Assembly (NCBI RefSeq): GCF_001074805.1
Contig: NZ_JUPI01000099.1
Span: forward strand, 1-43,784
DNA: 43,784 nt
Reading direction: 5' to 3'
Origin: Streptococcus parasanguinis
Lineage (GTDB): Bacteria > Bacillota > Bacilli > Lactobacillales > Streptococcaceae
Shown: positions 9,034 to 18,427 of the stretch, piece after piece
Layout of the letters: the number at the start of each line of letters is the position of its first letter
Numbering within the stretch: the first letter of the stretch is position 1
The notes under the pieces: model-generated
What the model was told of the DNA's origin: nothing
Databases searched by the model: none
What the model saw: only the letters and a program-made list of their open reading frames with translations
Made by a program: the position numbers and the translations under genes

Positions 9034-9624
9034 CTAGTTCTCTTCATCGGTGAAAATGCTGGCTGCCATCTGGTAGCTTTCTTGCTCCCAAATGGAATCC
9101 ACCAAATCACGGTAGAGATAGTTATCATCAATCTTCCCAACCGACAAGACAAAGCCTGCCTGAGCTGGAATCGTCGCATCCGCAACTGTCACATTCTGAT
9201 GAGTTTGCTTTAATTTCTCGAGAGCTGCTGGATCAAATTTGCTAGCACTCACCGCCCCAAAGGTCAGAGTCACAACTTGCCCTTGATAGCGGTCTAAAAT
9301 CGCATCTACAAACTGCATTTCCTTTTCAAGGGGCCAAGCCGCCATTGCTTCATAAGCATCTGCAAAGAGATCCTTTAAGACTCGTTGCTTGGTGACAAGG
9401 GTTGATTGACGTTTTTTATTTTCGATTTGTTGGGTTTCACGTTGCAATTGACGTTGAATCCGCTTGAGCTGCTCGGAGCGTTGATTGAGTCTATCTTGGA
9501 TCAAACGCTCTTCTTGCGCAGTCTCTTCTTTTAGGATGGTTTCCTTGGCCTCTTCTAAGAGTTTACGCCCTTTTTCGTGGGCTTGGGCCAAGATAGAATC
9601 CTTTAATTGGGTTTGTTCATCCAT
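9034..9624 (-). CDS. ntpE: V-type ATPase subunit E (peripheral stalk)
   Basis: A 196-residue stalk subunit. Residues 1-85 form a long charged coiled coil rich in Gln, Glu, Lys and Arg, and the C-terminal half is a small mixed alpha/beta domain (VLSVGKIDDNYLYRDLVDSI). With NtpF it makes the peripheral stators that hold the A3B3 head still. TAGGAG lies upstream of the ATG. A 70-base gap with a perfect palindrome separates it from ntpK. Confidence 0.93.
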   Translation of the reverse strand: MDEQTQLKDSILAQAHEKGRKLLEEAKETILKEETAQEERLIQDRLNQRSEQLKRIQRQLQRETQQIENKKRQSTLVTKQRVLKDLFADAYEAMAAWPLEKEMQFVDAILDRYQGQVVTLTFGAVSASKFDPAALEKLKQTHQNVTVADATIPAQAGFVLSVGKIDDNYLYRDLVDSIWEQESYQMAASIFTDEEN

Positions 9625-9659
9625 ATCGTTTTTTCTCCTATTGCATGCGTCTTGTGTTT

Positions 9660-9671
9660 TTCGCCTCGCGA
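9660..9671. promoter_or_regulatory. Palindrome between ntpK and ntpE
   Basis: GCCTCGCGAGGC is a perfect 12-base palindrome in the only sizeable gap of the upstream part of the operon (9625-9694). On the mRNA strand it is framed by TTT and GAAAAA. It could cap and stabilise the ntpK message, which is needed in excess because ten copies of K form the ring. The function is inferred. Coordinates may be off by a base or two. Confidence 0.5.
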
Positions 9672-9694
9672 GGCAAATTCATCAAAGCTAGCTC

Positions 9695-10192
<498 letters not shown>

Positions 10193-10204
10193 TTAAGATA
10201 ATAC

Positions 10205-12166
10205 TTATTTTTTTGTTTTAATATAGCGTTCAGAAGGTTTGAGAGGACGAAATGGCTTGCCTCCTCCTTCGTAGAACTTACCGAAGAACTCCACAAAGAT
10301 TAAACGGGCTCCATGCACATATCCTGACAAGAAGGACAGGAACATGTTAATGGCATGTAGGACGATAAAGAGCACAAGTCCTACCGTAAACCGTCCAAGC
10401 GGTGGGAAGAGATTGACAATAAGGTTAAAGGCTGAACCGATACTAGCTCCAGACAAGCCCAGGGCCATCAAACGGGTGAAGCTGACCAAGTCTCCGACGT
10501 ACCCACTGACATTGTAGAGGTTAAAGAGACCGGATGCTAGACCGGATAACTTCTTAGCACTGACAATGGAAACAATCAAGATCCCAATGGCATTTAAAAT
10601 GGCTAGCCACTTGCCAATCGGAACTAGGACGCTCATCCCTGGCAAGATATTGCCTACTGCTAGAAGCATCAAGCCAAGTAGGATCAAGACCCAAGCAAAG
10701 CCCGCATTATAGGCTTCCGTGTAGTCTTTGAGGCGGACATTTTTCATTCCCCCTAAGAACAATCCCACTAAGACAGTGACAAAACCAAAGACCACTGAGA
10801 GGATCAGGATGGTCATAGCGTTGCTGGTCGTACTGATCAGGGCAAAAGGCATCTCAAATCCAAAGAAAGAGCCATAGACCACACCCCAAAGGGCCACTGA
10901 AATTCCGAGGAGACTGAAGAAACGAAGGTTCTTTGCTGTCCCAGGATTGAGCTTAAAGGCTTTAAGGGCAAACCCTGTCGCTACCGTTAGCAAGAGTCCA
11001 TAACCGATATCTGCGACCATCATGCCAAAGAATACAAAGTAGAAGAGCGAAACGATCGGAGTCGGATCTTTCTCGTAATACTTAGGCAAGGCATACATCT
11101 CTGTGACTAATTCAAAAGGCTCTACCAAGGCGCTATTTCGCAACTGGATCGGCACGTCATCCCAATCTTTTTCCGTCACATCGCGCGTCTCTAGTAAGAC
11201 CCGAGAACCAAAGCCTTCTTGTAAGAAGTCTCGTAACGAGGCCACTTGGGATGTTTCAATCCAACCCTCTAGGGCTACCAAACTTTGCGTGCTGGCTAGC
11301 AGCGACTTGGCTTCCTCACGAGCTCCCAAGCTCAACAAGTAATCCATCTGATACTTGAGTTGGTCCAACTCCTTCTGGGAGTTTTGTAACTCTGCTAGGG
11401 TTGCTGCAACGACAGCTTCCTGCTCTTTGATTTCCCCTTCTAGGCGATCCAAGTAAGCAGCTGGGACTTGCTCTTCTTCATAGTCCAATTCTTTGAACCC
11501 ATGTTCTTCCAGAAGCTCCTGAACAGCTACACGGTCTCCCGAACGATACAAGATGACATAGCCGTGTTCCGTCTCAGACGTAAAGACTTCTTCTAACTCC
11601 AGCTCAGGATGAGCTTTTAAGGAAGAACGAACAGCGTCTGTATCGCTATTAGGGATAGTCCCAATCAAACCATGCACATAGTGAAAGGTAGCGAGGGCAG
11701 CTGGCGTCACCTCTAACGGTCGCCATTTTTCTAAGCGTTCGATCTCTCTCTTTGCATCTGCAATCTTCTGGCGAGCCTTGTCTAACACGCGCAATTGGCG
11801 TTTCAACTTGGTCAATAGAAGATCCTCATCTCGAATCATCCCGTGGGCCTGCAGATCATCAAAAGACAAACTTAAAGGTTCTTCCTTCAGAGCTTGCAGG
11901 GCCTTCTTCTCAGGCATATAGGGCTCCAGAGTCTGAATCATTTTTTCAACTTGTTCTTGACGTTTTTGTAGCTCTACCAAGACTTGACGATTGTCCTCTG
12001 TCAAGGGTTGAGACAAGGTATTTGCCTCAAAAGCAGCCTGCCACTCTTCCTGTTCACTTAGGTCATAAATCTGGATTTTCGCCTCAGACTGCAGCGCTAG
12101 TAGGAGACTGTCCAAGTCATCTTTGGGCAAGATGAGAGACAGTTTTTGCATCTGACTAACGGCCAT
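10205..12166 (-). CDS. ntpI: V-type ATPase subunit I (membrane stator, a-type)
   Basis: A 653-residue protein. Residues 1-335 form a cytoplasmic coiled-coil stalk-binding domain, and residues 340-640 contain about eight membrane segments. It forms the stationary half-channels beside the K ring. The conserved arginine-bearing helix is visible as GDLVSFTRLMALGLSGASIG. The gene overlaps ntpF by 11 bases and ends 30 bases before the ntpK start. The C-terminus FGKFYEGGGKPFRPLKPSERY is the standard family ending. Confidence 0.96.
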   Translation of the reverse strand: MAVSQMQKLSLILPKDDLDSLLLALQSEAKIQIYDLSEQEEWQAAFEANTLSQPLTEDNRQVLVELQKRQEQVEKMIQTLEPYMPEKKALQALKEEPLSLSFDDLQAHGMIRDEDLLLTKLKRQLRVLDKARQKIADAKREIERLEKWRPLEVTPAALATFHYVHGLIGTIPNSDTDAVRSSLKAHPELELEEVFTSETEHGYVILYRSGDRVAVQELLEEHGFKELDYEEEQVPAAYLDRLEGEIKEQEAVVAATLAELQNSQKELDQLKYQMDYLLSLGAREEAKSLLASTQSLVALEGWIETSQVASLRDFLQEGFGSRVLLETRDVTEKDWDDVPIQLRNSALVEPFELVTEMYALPKYYEKDPTPIVSLFYFVFFGMMVADIGYGLLLTVATGFALKAFKLNPGTAKNLRFFSLLGISVALWGVVYGSFFGFEMPFALISTTSNAMTILILSVVFGFVTVLVGLFLGGMKNVRLKDYTEAYNAGFAWVLILLGLMLLAVGNILPGMSVLVPIGKWLAILNAIGILIVSIVSAKKLSGLASGLFNLYNVSGYVGDLVSFTRLMALGLSGASIGSAFNLIVNLFPPLGRFTVGLVLFIVLHAINMFLSFLSGYVHGARLIFVEFFGKFYEGGGKPFRPLKPSERYIKTKK

Positions 12167-12479
12167 AGCTTGCTACCACCTTTTCTACAATGGCTTCAAC
12201 TAACCCAGCTCGCTTGTCGGTCATCGCCTCTTGTACCTTGGCATCATTGCGCGCAACCGTTTCTTCCAGATCTTTCGTTAAACGGACGAGTCTTTCCTGG
12301 GCGTTTTTTTCTGCCTCTGTGACCAATTGCTTGGTTTCCTCATCGTAATGCTGTGCCACTGTTGCAAGTCGATCGCGCGAATCCGTTCGGATTTGTTCAA
12401 CTTGAGCTTCATAGCCTACGATCACGCCCTGAGCAGCTTGCTCGATCTCTTGCATCATCTCGAGTGTTGCATTCGACAT
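12156..12479 (-). CDS. ntpF: V-type ATPase small peripheral-stalk subunit (NtpF)
   Basis: A 107-residue, wholly helical, charged protein that pairs with NtpE in the peripheral stalk (called G or H in other systems). It is the first gene of the operon. I place the start at the ATG at 12479 because AAGGAGG (complement of 12487-12493) lies seven bases upstream. A GTG at 12485 would sit almost on top of that site. Identification relies on the coiled-coil character and on the position before ntpI, since the family has few fixed motifs. Confidence 0.88.
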   Translation of the reverse strand: MSNATLEMMQEIEQAAQGVIVGYEAQVEQIRTDSRDRLATVAQHYDEETKQLVTEAEKNAQERLVRLTKDLEETVARNDAKVQEAMTDKRAGLVEAIVEKVVASYGR

Positions 12480-12534
12480 CGTCACACCTCCTTATTCAAC
12501 TATTGTTCTTCCAACAACAGTACAATTATCTTAA

Positions 12535-12543
12535 ATTATACCA
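12535..12543 (-). promoter_or_regulatory. Promoter of the V-ATPase operon
   Basis: On the minus strand TGGTATAAT gives an extended -10 (TATAAT at 12540-12535). A weak -35-like TGAACA lies 17 bases further up. The leader to the ntpF start is about 50 bases. An 8-base inverted repeat, CCACAATT/AATTGTGG (12541-12548 with 12587-12594), starts right at the -10 and could be an operator. Confidence 0.6.
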
Positions 12544-12686
12544 CAATTCATATCGTTTGTTCAGACCCAACCGGGAATTTTCAGAAAATTGTGGACAACA
12601 AATAAGACCTTAGTTTCAAGTTTGGTAGCGTTCTCTTCTTTTCTCCTATCCTGTTCCTAGTTTCAGTATTTCTTGATTTCTTTTAC

Positions 12687-12715
12687 TTGAATAAAGCGGT
12701 TACCCATGTTATAAT
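12687..12715 (+). promoter_or_regulatory. Promoter of the RpiR regulator gene
   Basis: TTGAAT (12687-12692), a 17-base spacer, then TATAAT (12710-12715) with an extended TG at 12707-12708. It lies about 57 bases upstream of the GTG start and diverges from the V-ATPase promoter. Confidence 0.75.
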
Positions 12716-12772
12716 GTGTAATATATTATAGGAGTATCCTGTTATTTCATCTCGTGAGAAAGGAGGATTGCT

Positions 12773-13612
12773 GTGAAACAAGATCAAGATTTACGCGCCA
12801 TTATCGCCAGCCATGAAGCTGAGTTAACAGATATGGAACGCGACATTGCCCAATATTTTTTATCATCCGAAGCACGACAGCACTCCCTGTCCTCTTCTCG
12901 TGTAACAGAGTTACTCCATGTTTCAAAGGCGGCTTTAACGCGTTTCTCTCAAAAATGTGGCTTTTCCGGCTATCGGGAATTTGTCTATCACTTTAACGAA
13001 GAAACCAAAAATCAAAAACAGGTGCAAGAGCATGACGAGCTGACGCTGAGCGTCTTGCAACGCTACCACCATATCAGTAACGTCACTGAAAGTCTGGTAA
13101 AAGATTCCCAATTAGATCGGGTCGCTGAACTAATCGGTCAAGTAGACCGAGTCTATTTCTTCGGGATCGGTAGTTCCGGTTTAGTCGCTCGAGAAATGAA
13201 ATTGCGCTTTATGCGACTGGGCGTCGTTTGTGAAGCCCTGACTGATCAAGATGGCTTTGCTTGGACGACCAGTATTCTCGATTCCTCTTGTTTAGTCATC
13301 GGTTTCTCATTGTCAGGAGGCACCAACTCCATTACAGACAGTCTCCTGGACGCCAAAGAAAAAGGGGCTAAAACGGTTCTTGTGACGGCTAACCCGGCTG
13401 CCATCCACCAAGGATTCACAGAAGTGTTACCGGCCGCACCTCTTCCTAGTAGTACCTATATCGATCGAATTTCTGCTATTTTACCACTCCTCATTGTGGT
13501 CGATTTGATCTATGCTCATTTCCTTAATAAAAGCCGAGAACAAAAGGAAATTGTCTTTAATAGCTACTGGGAAAACAAAAAACTTTCTAATCAACGTTCT
13601 CGAAAATCTTAA
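12773..13612 (+). CDS. RpiR/SIS-family transcriptional regulator of the sialic-acid block (NanR-like)
   Basis: A 279-residue regulator. Residues 1-77 form an RpiR-type helix-turn-helix (SSSRVTELLHVSKAALTRFSQKCGFSGY), and residues 105-245 form a SIS phosphosugar-binding domain (FGIGSSGLVAREM; GFSLSGGTNSITDS). Such proteins sense a phosphorylated amino sugar, in nan loci probably ManNAc-6-P or GlcNAc-6-P. The start is GTG at 12773, with AGGAGG seven bases upstream. It is transcribed towards the nan operon and converges on its ROK gene at a shared terminator. Pneumococcus has a similar regulator in a comparable block. The target operon is inferred from position. Confidence 0.88.
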   Translation: MKQDQDLRAIIASHEAELTDMERDIAQYFLSSEARQHSLSSSRVTELLHVSKAALTRFSQKCGFSGYREFVYHFNEETKNQKQVQEHDELTLSVLQRYHHISNVTESLVKDSQLDRVAELIGQVDRVYFFGIGSSGLVAREMKLRFMRLGVVCEALTDQDGFAWTTSILDSSCLVIGFSLSGGTNSITDSLLDAKEKGAKTVLVTANPAAIHQGFTEVLPAAPLPSSTYIDRISAILPLLIVVDLIYAHFLNKSREQKEIVFNSYWENKKLSNQRSRKS

Positions 13613-13630
13613 TATGGTCTCCCTATTTAA

Positions 13631-13675
13631 AAAGCATGAAAGATCAGGTTTTCTTCATCTTTCATGCTTTTTTTG
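13631..13675. terminator. Terminator of the RpiR gene
   Basis: A perfect 14-bp stem, AAAGCATGAAAGAT/ATCTTTCATGCTTT (13631-13644 with 13657-13670), is followed by TTTT on the plus strand. A-rich flanking bases make it usable from the other strand too. Confidence 0.92.
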
Positions 13676-13681
13676 ATGAAT

Positions 13682-13708
13682 CAAAAACAAGTCGCCAGCG
13701 CGACTTGT
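13682..13708 (-). terminator. Terminator of the nan operon
   Basis: A perfect 9-bp stem, ACAAGTCGC/GCGACTTGT, has a 4-base loop (13687-13708) and is followed by TTTTTGA on the minus strand. It begins two bases beyond the ROK stop codon. Confidence 0.9.
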
Positions 13709-13709
13709 T

Positions 13710-14597
13710 TTATGTTCCATGTTTTTGTCTAAAGTGGTAGTAGGCCCCCAACATACCTGCGGCGTTTTGATGGTGGGCAAATTCCAAACGGATCTTATCT
13801 GCTAGGCTAGGAACCAGTTCGGCACACAGGGCTTGATAGATTTTAGGTTTCAGGATGGCTTCCTGAGCCATAATCCCCCCTCCAAGAACAATGACCTCTG
13901 GATTGACCACATAAACGATATTGGCTAGTCCTTTGCCAAGGTAGGTCACCATTCGATCAATTCCAGCCATACAGATCTTATCTCCTTCTGTTGCCTGCTT
14001 GAAGATCCGGCGACCATTCCACTGTTCCACAGGATCACCATGATGTTCTGCCACATACTCGACTAAAGCCGTCGTTGAAGCTAGATCCTGAAAGGCACCG
14101 TCTGGCAAATGAAGATAGCCAACCTCACAGGCTGAATTGCTAAAGCCATGAAAGACTTGACCATCGAGCAAGAGGCAACCACCGATCCCTGTCCCAATCG
14201 TCAGGCAAACAGCATTGTTCGATCCTTTTGCATGGCCTGTAGTGACCTCTGCGAGACCGGCACAGTTGACATCATTTTCGATCTCGCAAGGGATCTGAAA
14301 GGTCTCTTCGATTTCCTTTTTGAATTGGGTGCCTGCATAGTTGGGAATTTGTGGGCCAGCATAAAAGATTTCTCCCTTATCAGGATCTACCATTCCGGCC
14401 GAAGAAATCGCCACCCCTGCCAAGGGATGCTTCTTCAAATAACGGGCTACGATTTCCTTTGTTGTGTTAAGAATGTGAGGTCCTCCTTTTTGAGCCTCCG
14501 TTGGCATTTCATGGGTCTCTAGGAGTTGCCCTTTTGCATCGGATAGGCCATACTTGATACTGGTCCCTCCGATATCAATTACAACATATGGATTCAT
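13710..14597 (-). CDS. nanK: ROK-family sugar kinase, probable N-acetylmannosamine kinase
   Basis: A 295-residue kinase. Motifs: DIGGT (8-12, phosphate loop), NDVN (108-111, catalytic Asp109), TIGTGIGG (133-140, ATP-binding) and CEVG (157-160), where the Glu contacts the substrate in ROK kinases. The Cys-rich zinc motif of many ROK proteins is missing. Zinc-free ROK kinases are common in Firmicutes, so this need not mean loss of function. Being next to the lyase and nanE, it most likely phosphorylates ManNAc to ManNAc-6-P. A glucokinase-type activity is the alternative. It is the last gene of the minus-strand operon. Confidence 0.8.
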   Translation of the reverse strand: MNPYVVIDIGGTSIKYGLSDAKGQLLETHEMPTEAQKGGPHILNTTKEIVARYLKKHPLAGVAISSAGMVDPDKGEIFYAGPQIPNYAGTQFKKEIEETFQIPCEIENDVNCAGLAEVTTGHAKGSNNAVCLTIGTGIGGCLLLDGQVFHGFSNSACEVGYLHLPDGAFQDLASTTALVEYVAEHHGDPVEQWNGRRIFKQATEGDKICMAGIDRMVTYLGKGLANIVYVVNPEVIVLGGGIMAQEAILKPKIYQALCAELVPSLADKIRLEFAHHQNAAGMLGAYYHFRQKHGT

Positions 14598-14612
14598 CTA
14601 GACCTCCTTTGA

Positions 14613-15530
14613 TCAAAGGAATCTGGCTTTTGTGTCCTGAATGAGTTGAGCAGCACGTTGAATCACTTCTTGATCCGCTTCTACTACTGGCGTCAAAGGG
14701 GAGCGAACAGATCCCAAGTCCAAACCTTCATTGATACGCAAAACCGCTTTGATGACTGCATACATATTGCCATGAGCAGACGTCAAGACTCCGATAATGT
14801 CATTGATGGCAAACTGCAGGGCACGCGCAGTCTCCAAGTCTTTCTCAGCAATCAGCTGATTGAGCTTCAAGAAGAGTTCTGGCATCGCACCATAGGTACC
14901 ACCGATCCCTGCATGCGCTCCCATGAGACGGCCACCTAAGAATTGTTCATCTGGACCATTAAAGACAATATGGTCGTCGCCTCCTAAAGAAGCAAAGGTT
15001 TGAATGTCCTGAACAGGCATCGAAGAATTCTTGACCCCAATCACCCGTGGGTTTTTCAACATTTCCTTGTAAAGGCTCGGTGTCAAAGCAACCCCAGCCA
15101 ATTGCGGGATATTGTAGATGACAAAGTCTGTATGGGGTGCTGCTGCACTGATTTCATTCCAGTAGTGGGCCACACTGTATTCTGGCAAGCGGAAATAGAT
15201 CGGTGGAATGGCCGCAATGGCATCTACTCCTAGCTCTTCTGCATGTCGTGCCAATTCCACGCTATCCTTGGTGTTGTTGCAGGCTACATGAGCGATGATG
15301 GTCAATTTTCCTTTAGCTACTGCCATCACTTCTTCCAAGATCAGCTTGCGATCGGCCACGCTCTGGTAGATACATTCGCCAGAGGATCCGTTGACATACA
15401 AGCCCTGCACACCTTTCGCGATAAAATATTCTACGAGAGCACGCACCCGCTCCGGGCTAATTTCCCCTTGGTCATCATAGCAGGCATAAAAAGCAGGGAT
15501 GACTCCTTCATATTTTTTTAAATCTGACAT
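14613..15530 (-). CDS. nanA: N-acetylneuraminate lyase
   Basis: A 305-residue TIM-barrel aldolase of the DapA/NanA family that splits Neu5Ac into ManNAc and pyruvate. GSSGE (48-52) binds the pyruvate carboxylate, Tyr139 (in FVIYNIPQ) is the catalytic Tyr, and Lys167 (IGVKNSS) forms the Schiff base. These lie two residues from Escherichia coli NanA Tyr137 and Lys165. I chose the ATG at 15530, which has AAGGAG upstream and begins MSDLKKYEG. An open frame extends 35 codons further up, but overlaps the upstream oxidoreductase gene and lacks family similarity. The gene sits 31 bases after the oxidoreductase. Confidence 0.94.
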   Translation of the reverse strand: MSDLKKYEGVIPAFYACYDDQGEISPERVRALVEYFIAKGVQGLYVNGSSGECIYQSVADRKLILEEVMAVAKGKLTIIAHVACNNTKDSVELARHAEELGVDAIAAIPPIYFRLPEYSVAHYWNEISAAAPHTDFVIYNIPQLAGVALTPSLYKEMLKNPRVIGVKNSSMPVQDIQTFASLGGDDHIVFNGPDEQFLGGRLMGAHAGIGGTYGAMPELFLKLNQLIAEKDLETARALQFAINDIIGVLTSAHGNMYAVIKAVLRINEGLDLGSVRSPLTPVVEADQEVIQRAAQLIQDTKARFL

Positions 15531-15561
15531 ATTTTCTCCTTTTGTCGTATCAGTAATGTTA

Positions 15562-16668
15562 TTAACCCATGACCTCTGATAATTTAACTTTTCGATCCTC
15601 ATTAATGGAACGAGTACAAGCATCAGCAGACGCAATTGCTTCCAACGCTGCTTCTCCGGTTAATAGTTTTTCAAATTCTTTTGATACAGGAGCACCATTC
15701 ATTATATCATGAAGATATTTCATTTCTTTATCAATAACAGAAGATAGCCATAATGGAGTTCGTTTCCCTGGTTTACCATAAGCAATGGCACCATCCATCT
15801 CAGTGCTATGATAAATTCTTGTACGGTCATCATCCTCTTCCTGAGATTCATGGATTAAGAAATAAGTTTCTTTTCCGTCTACTTTCAGAGTACCTTTACA
15901 ATTAAATAGATCTAATTTTATAGCACCTTTCGTTCCCTGAATCAGAACATAGTGTTCTCCCCAACGATAGGCAGAGCCCCATTCAAGCAAAGCAAATCGC
16001 TTACCAGGGAATTCCATATTGACAAAAATCATATCATCTTCATCACCAAAGTTTTCCCCTTGGTGAGCAACATTTCCGCCTGTCATCGTAACTGTTTCAG
16101 GAATACCTCCCATTAAAAATTGAACGCAATCCAACTCATGAATATGGTGGTAAAGATGTCCTCCTGATTTTTCACGAATTTTTTTCCATGAAATGGATGG
16201 TTGTTGTTCTTCCCAGCCATTTCTAGCTGTATGACAGTACAAAACATCTCCAATAACTCCTTGGTTGATCAATTCTTTAGCATGATGAACACCATTAAAG
16301 AAATTCATAATATGACCAGCCATGAAAATCACACCATTTTCTTTACATGTTTCTACCATCTCTTTACAATCTTCATATGATAGGGCAATCGGTTTTTCAC
16401 AAAAAACATTTTTTCCATTCTGAGCAGCTTTAATAACGGGTTCTTTATGTAGATTATTAGGAGAAGCAACAATCACACAGTCCACATCATCACTTTGAAC
16501 CAATTCATCGAGTGATGAAGCCACTCGGGCTCCTAATTCTTCTGCTACAGCTTCTGCATTTTCTGGATCATACACAACTGTAATTACTGCACCGTCATTT
16601 TCTTTCATATATCTTGCCAATTCAGCACCAAAGTATCCTGTGCCAACAACACCATAATTTACAACCAT
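15562..16668 (-). CDS. Gfo/Idh/MocA oxidoreductase, probable 2,7-anhydro-Neu5Ac oxidoreductase
   Basis: A 368-residue NAD(P)-dependent oxidoreductase. The N-terminal Rossmann motif is VVGTGYFGAELA (about 7-18), and CEKPI (about 92-96) carries the catalytic-site Lys-Pro of the family. The C-terminal domain has the substrate-side HHIHELD. In nan operons with an ABC importer, members of this family (NanOx in Ruminococcus gnavus, YjhC in E. coli) turn 2,7-anhydro-Neu5Ac into Neu5Ac. The gene order here, importer-oxidoreductase-lyase, is the same, which is why I suggest that role. TAGGAG precedes the ATG. Confidence 0.82.
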   Translation of the reverse strand: MVVNYGVVGTGYFGAELARYMKENDGAVITVVYDPENAEAVAEELGARVASSLDELVQSDDVDCVIVASPNNLHKEPVIKAAQNGKNVFCEKPIALSYEDCKEMVETCKENGVIFMAGHIMNFFNGVHHAKELINQGVIGDVLYCHTARNGWEEQQPSISWKKIREKSGGHLYHHIHELDCVQFLMGGIPETVTMTGGNVAHQGENFGDEDDMIFVNMEFPGKRFALLEWGSAYRWGEHYVLIQGTKGAIKLDLFNCKGTLKVDGKETYFLIHESQEEDDDRTRIYHSTEMDGAIAYGKPGKRTPLWLSSVIDKEMKYLHDIMNGAPVSKEFEKLLTGEAALEAIASADACTRSINEDRKVKLSEVMG

Positions 16669-16693
16669 TGTTTTTCTCCTATTTCTATTTTTA

Positions 16694-17530
16694 CTATTTT
16701 ACAGATCCTTCAGAAAGACCACTTGCGATTTTATTTTGGATAATTGAGAAGAAGATAATTGAAGGCAATACTACAATTACGGATGCCGCCATCATATCTC
16801 CCCAATCCAGTATTTCCGAACCATTTAATGAACGCAAAGCCACTGCAACAGTCATCTTACTTGTATCATTGATCAGGATCAATGCATAAAGAAATTCATT
16901 CCAGGCATTGATAAAGGTATATATCGCTGTAGCAACAATTCCTGGTGCTACAATTGGTAATACCACTTTATAGAAGGTGACAAATTTATTCGCACCATCT
17001 ATTTTTGCTGCTTCCTCGATTCCAATTGGAACTGTTTGAAAGAACCCTACTAACAACCACACTGCATAAGGAACACTAAATGAAAGATAAACAATCATTA
17101 AACCAATTAAACTATTGGTCAATCCAACTTTTGCAATGGCGATCGAATAAGGAATTGCCAATAAAATCGGAGGGAAGATATAGGTAATTACAAGCAACCG
17201 GGACATAATCGCCCCTAATTTTGGAAAGAATCGAACAATACCATAAGCAGCCATTGCAGAAATGATAATAGCGATAACTGTTGTCGTTAATGCGATTAAC
17301 AGGCTATTTTTTATATTATTTATAAAATGTAAATCATTAATGACATGCGTAAAATAATCTAGAGTAAACTGTTTAGGCCAAAATCTTGTTGGAAATTGGG
17401 TTAATTCTCCTTTTCCTTTCACAGAAGATAGGAGGATCCAAACTAAAGGAAAAATTGCGATAATAGTTGAAATAACTAAAACAACATGTGACCCAATATC
17501 AAGGAGTACATTTGTTCTTCTCTTCATCAT
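16694..17530 (-). CDS. Sialoside ABC importer, permease 2 (MalG-like)
   Basis: A 278-residue inner-membrane permease of the carbohydrate uptake 1 type with six membrane segments. The EAA loop, EEAAKIDGANKFVTFYKVVLP, is where the shared ATPase docks. It starts within an ATGA overlap with permease 1 (17527-17530). No ATP-binding subunit gene lies in the window, so the importer probably uses a multi-purpose MsmK-type ATPase encoded elsewhere, as streptococcal sugar importers commonly do. Confidence 0.92.
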   Translation of the reverse strand: MMKRRTNVLLDIGSHVVLVISTIIAIFPLVWILLSSVKGKGELTQFPTRFWPKQFTLDYFTHVINDLHFINNIKNSLLIALTTTVIAIIISAMAAYGIVRFFPKLGAIMSRLLVITYIFPPILLAIPYSIAIAKVGLTNSLIGLMIVYLSFSVPYAVWLLVGFFQTVPIGIEEAAKIDGANKFVTFYKVVLPIVAPGIVATAIYTFINAWNEFLYALILINDTSKMTVAVALRSLNGSEILDWGDMMAASVIVVLPSIIFFSIIQNKIASGLSEGSVK

Positions 17531-18411
17531 TTTCTACCCTCCTTCTCCCATTTACTAATTACTCCAAAGTAAATGAAACATACTGCCAATAAGAAAATAA
17601 ATAGCAAGACTGTTACCGCTGAGGCACGCCCAAGGAGTTTTGTTCCCCATCCGAGATTATATGCAAATATTGGCAATGTTGTTGTTGCGTTTGAAGGGCC
17701 TCCGCCTGTAATCAGATAGATAATATCAAAGTTATTAAAGATCCATACTGTTCTAAGTACAACAAGTAATCCGACTACTACTTTAATATGAGGTAAAATT
17801 ACAAATCGAAAAACTTGCCAACTGGAGGCTCCATCAATCCTAGCCGCTTCAAACTGTTCCTCCGGAACCGTTTGTAAGGCAGATAGAACATTGACCATGA
17901 TCATAGGGGCACCAAACCAAATATTAATAAACACTAAACAGATGAAAGCCCACGTACTTTCTGTCAAAAATCCAGGGACGTGATTCATCAGTCCTAATTT
18001 CACAATCAAGTTAGGTAGATAACCATATACTCCATTTAAGATCCATTGCCAAGAAAAGGCAATGACAATAGTTGGGAACGCCCAAGGAACAATCAACAAT
18101 GTCCTATATAACTTCTTAAAACGTCTAACTCTATGCAATGCAAGTGCTAATACAAAACCAACAAGCACTTGTCCCACAAGAGAAAAGACTGTCCATTTAA
18201 GGGAGTTGAAGAAGGCATTGTAGAAATTAGGATCCGATAAAACTGCTTTATAATTTGCTAATCCTACAAATTTATACCGCGGCATGATCAAATGTTTGTT
18301 TGTAAAGCTAAAATAAATGCTGGAGAAAAATGGGTAAACAAATAATAGTCCAACAATGATAATAGCAGGTAACACAAACACCCATCGAGTCAAATTTCTA
18401 TTTTTGACCAT
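17527..18411 (-). CDS. Sialoside ABC importer, permease 1 (MalF-like)
   Basis: A 294-residue inner-membrane permease with six membrane segments. The EAA loop reads EEQFEAARIDGASSWQVFRF. With the neighbouring MalG-like protein and the lipoprotein it forms a CUT1 importer. The gene is separated from the lipoprotein gene by 53 bases that hold a terminator-like hairpin. The substrate is inferred from the nan context. Confidence 0.92.
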   Translation of the reverse strand: MVKNRNLTRWVFVLPAIIIVGLLFVYPFFSSIYFSFTNKHLIMPRYKFVGLANYKAVLSDPNFYNAFFNSLKWTVFSLVGQVLVGFVLALALHRVRRFKKLYRTLLIVPWAFPTIVIAFSWQWILNGVYGYLPNLIVKLGLMNHVPGFLTESTWAFICLVFINIWFGAPMIMVNVLSALQTVPEEQFEAARIDGASSWQVFRFVILPHIKVVVGLLVVLRTVWIFNNFDIIYLITGGGPSNATTTLPIFAYNLGWGTKLLGRASAVTVLLFIFLLAVCFIYFGVISKWEKEGRK

Positions 18412-18427
18412 ATGCTTTTTCCTCTCT

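Noticed and set aside
13710-14597. ROK protein as an inactive or regulatory member, because the zinc Cys motif is missing
   Set aside because: It has no DNA-binding domain, and DIGGT, NDVN and the ATP loop are intact. Zinc-free ROK kinases are common.
15531-15635. 35-codon extension of the lyase
   Set aside because: It overlaps the end of the oxidoreductase gene, and the ATG at 15530 has AAGGAG and starts at the family position.
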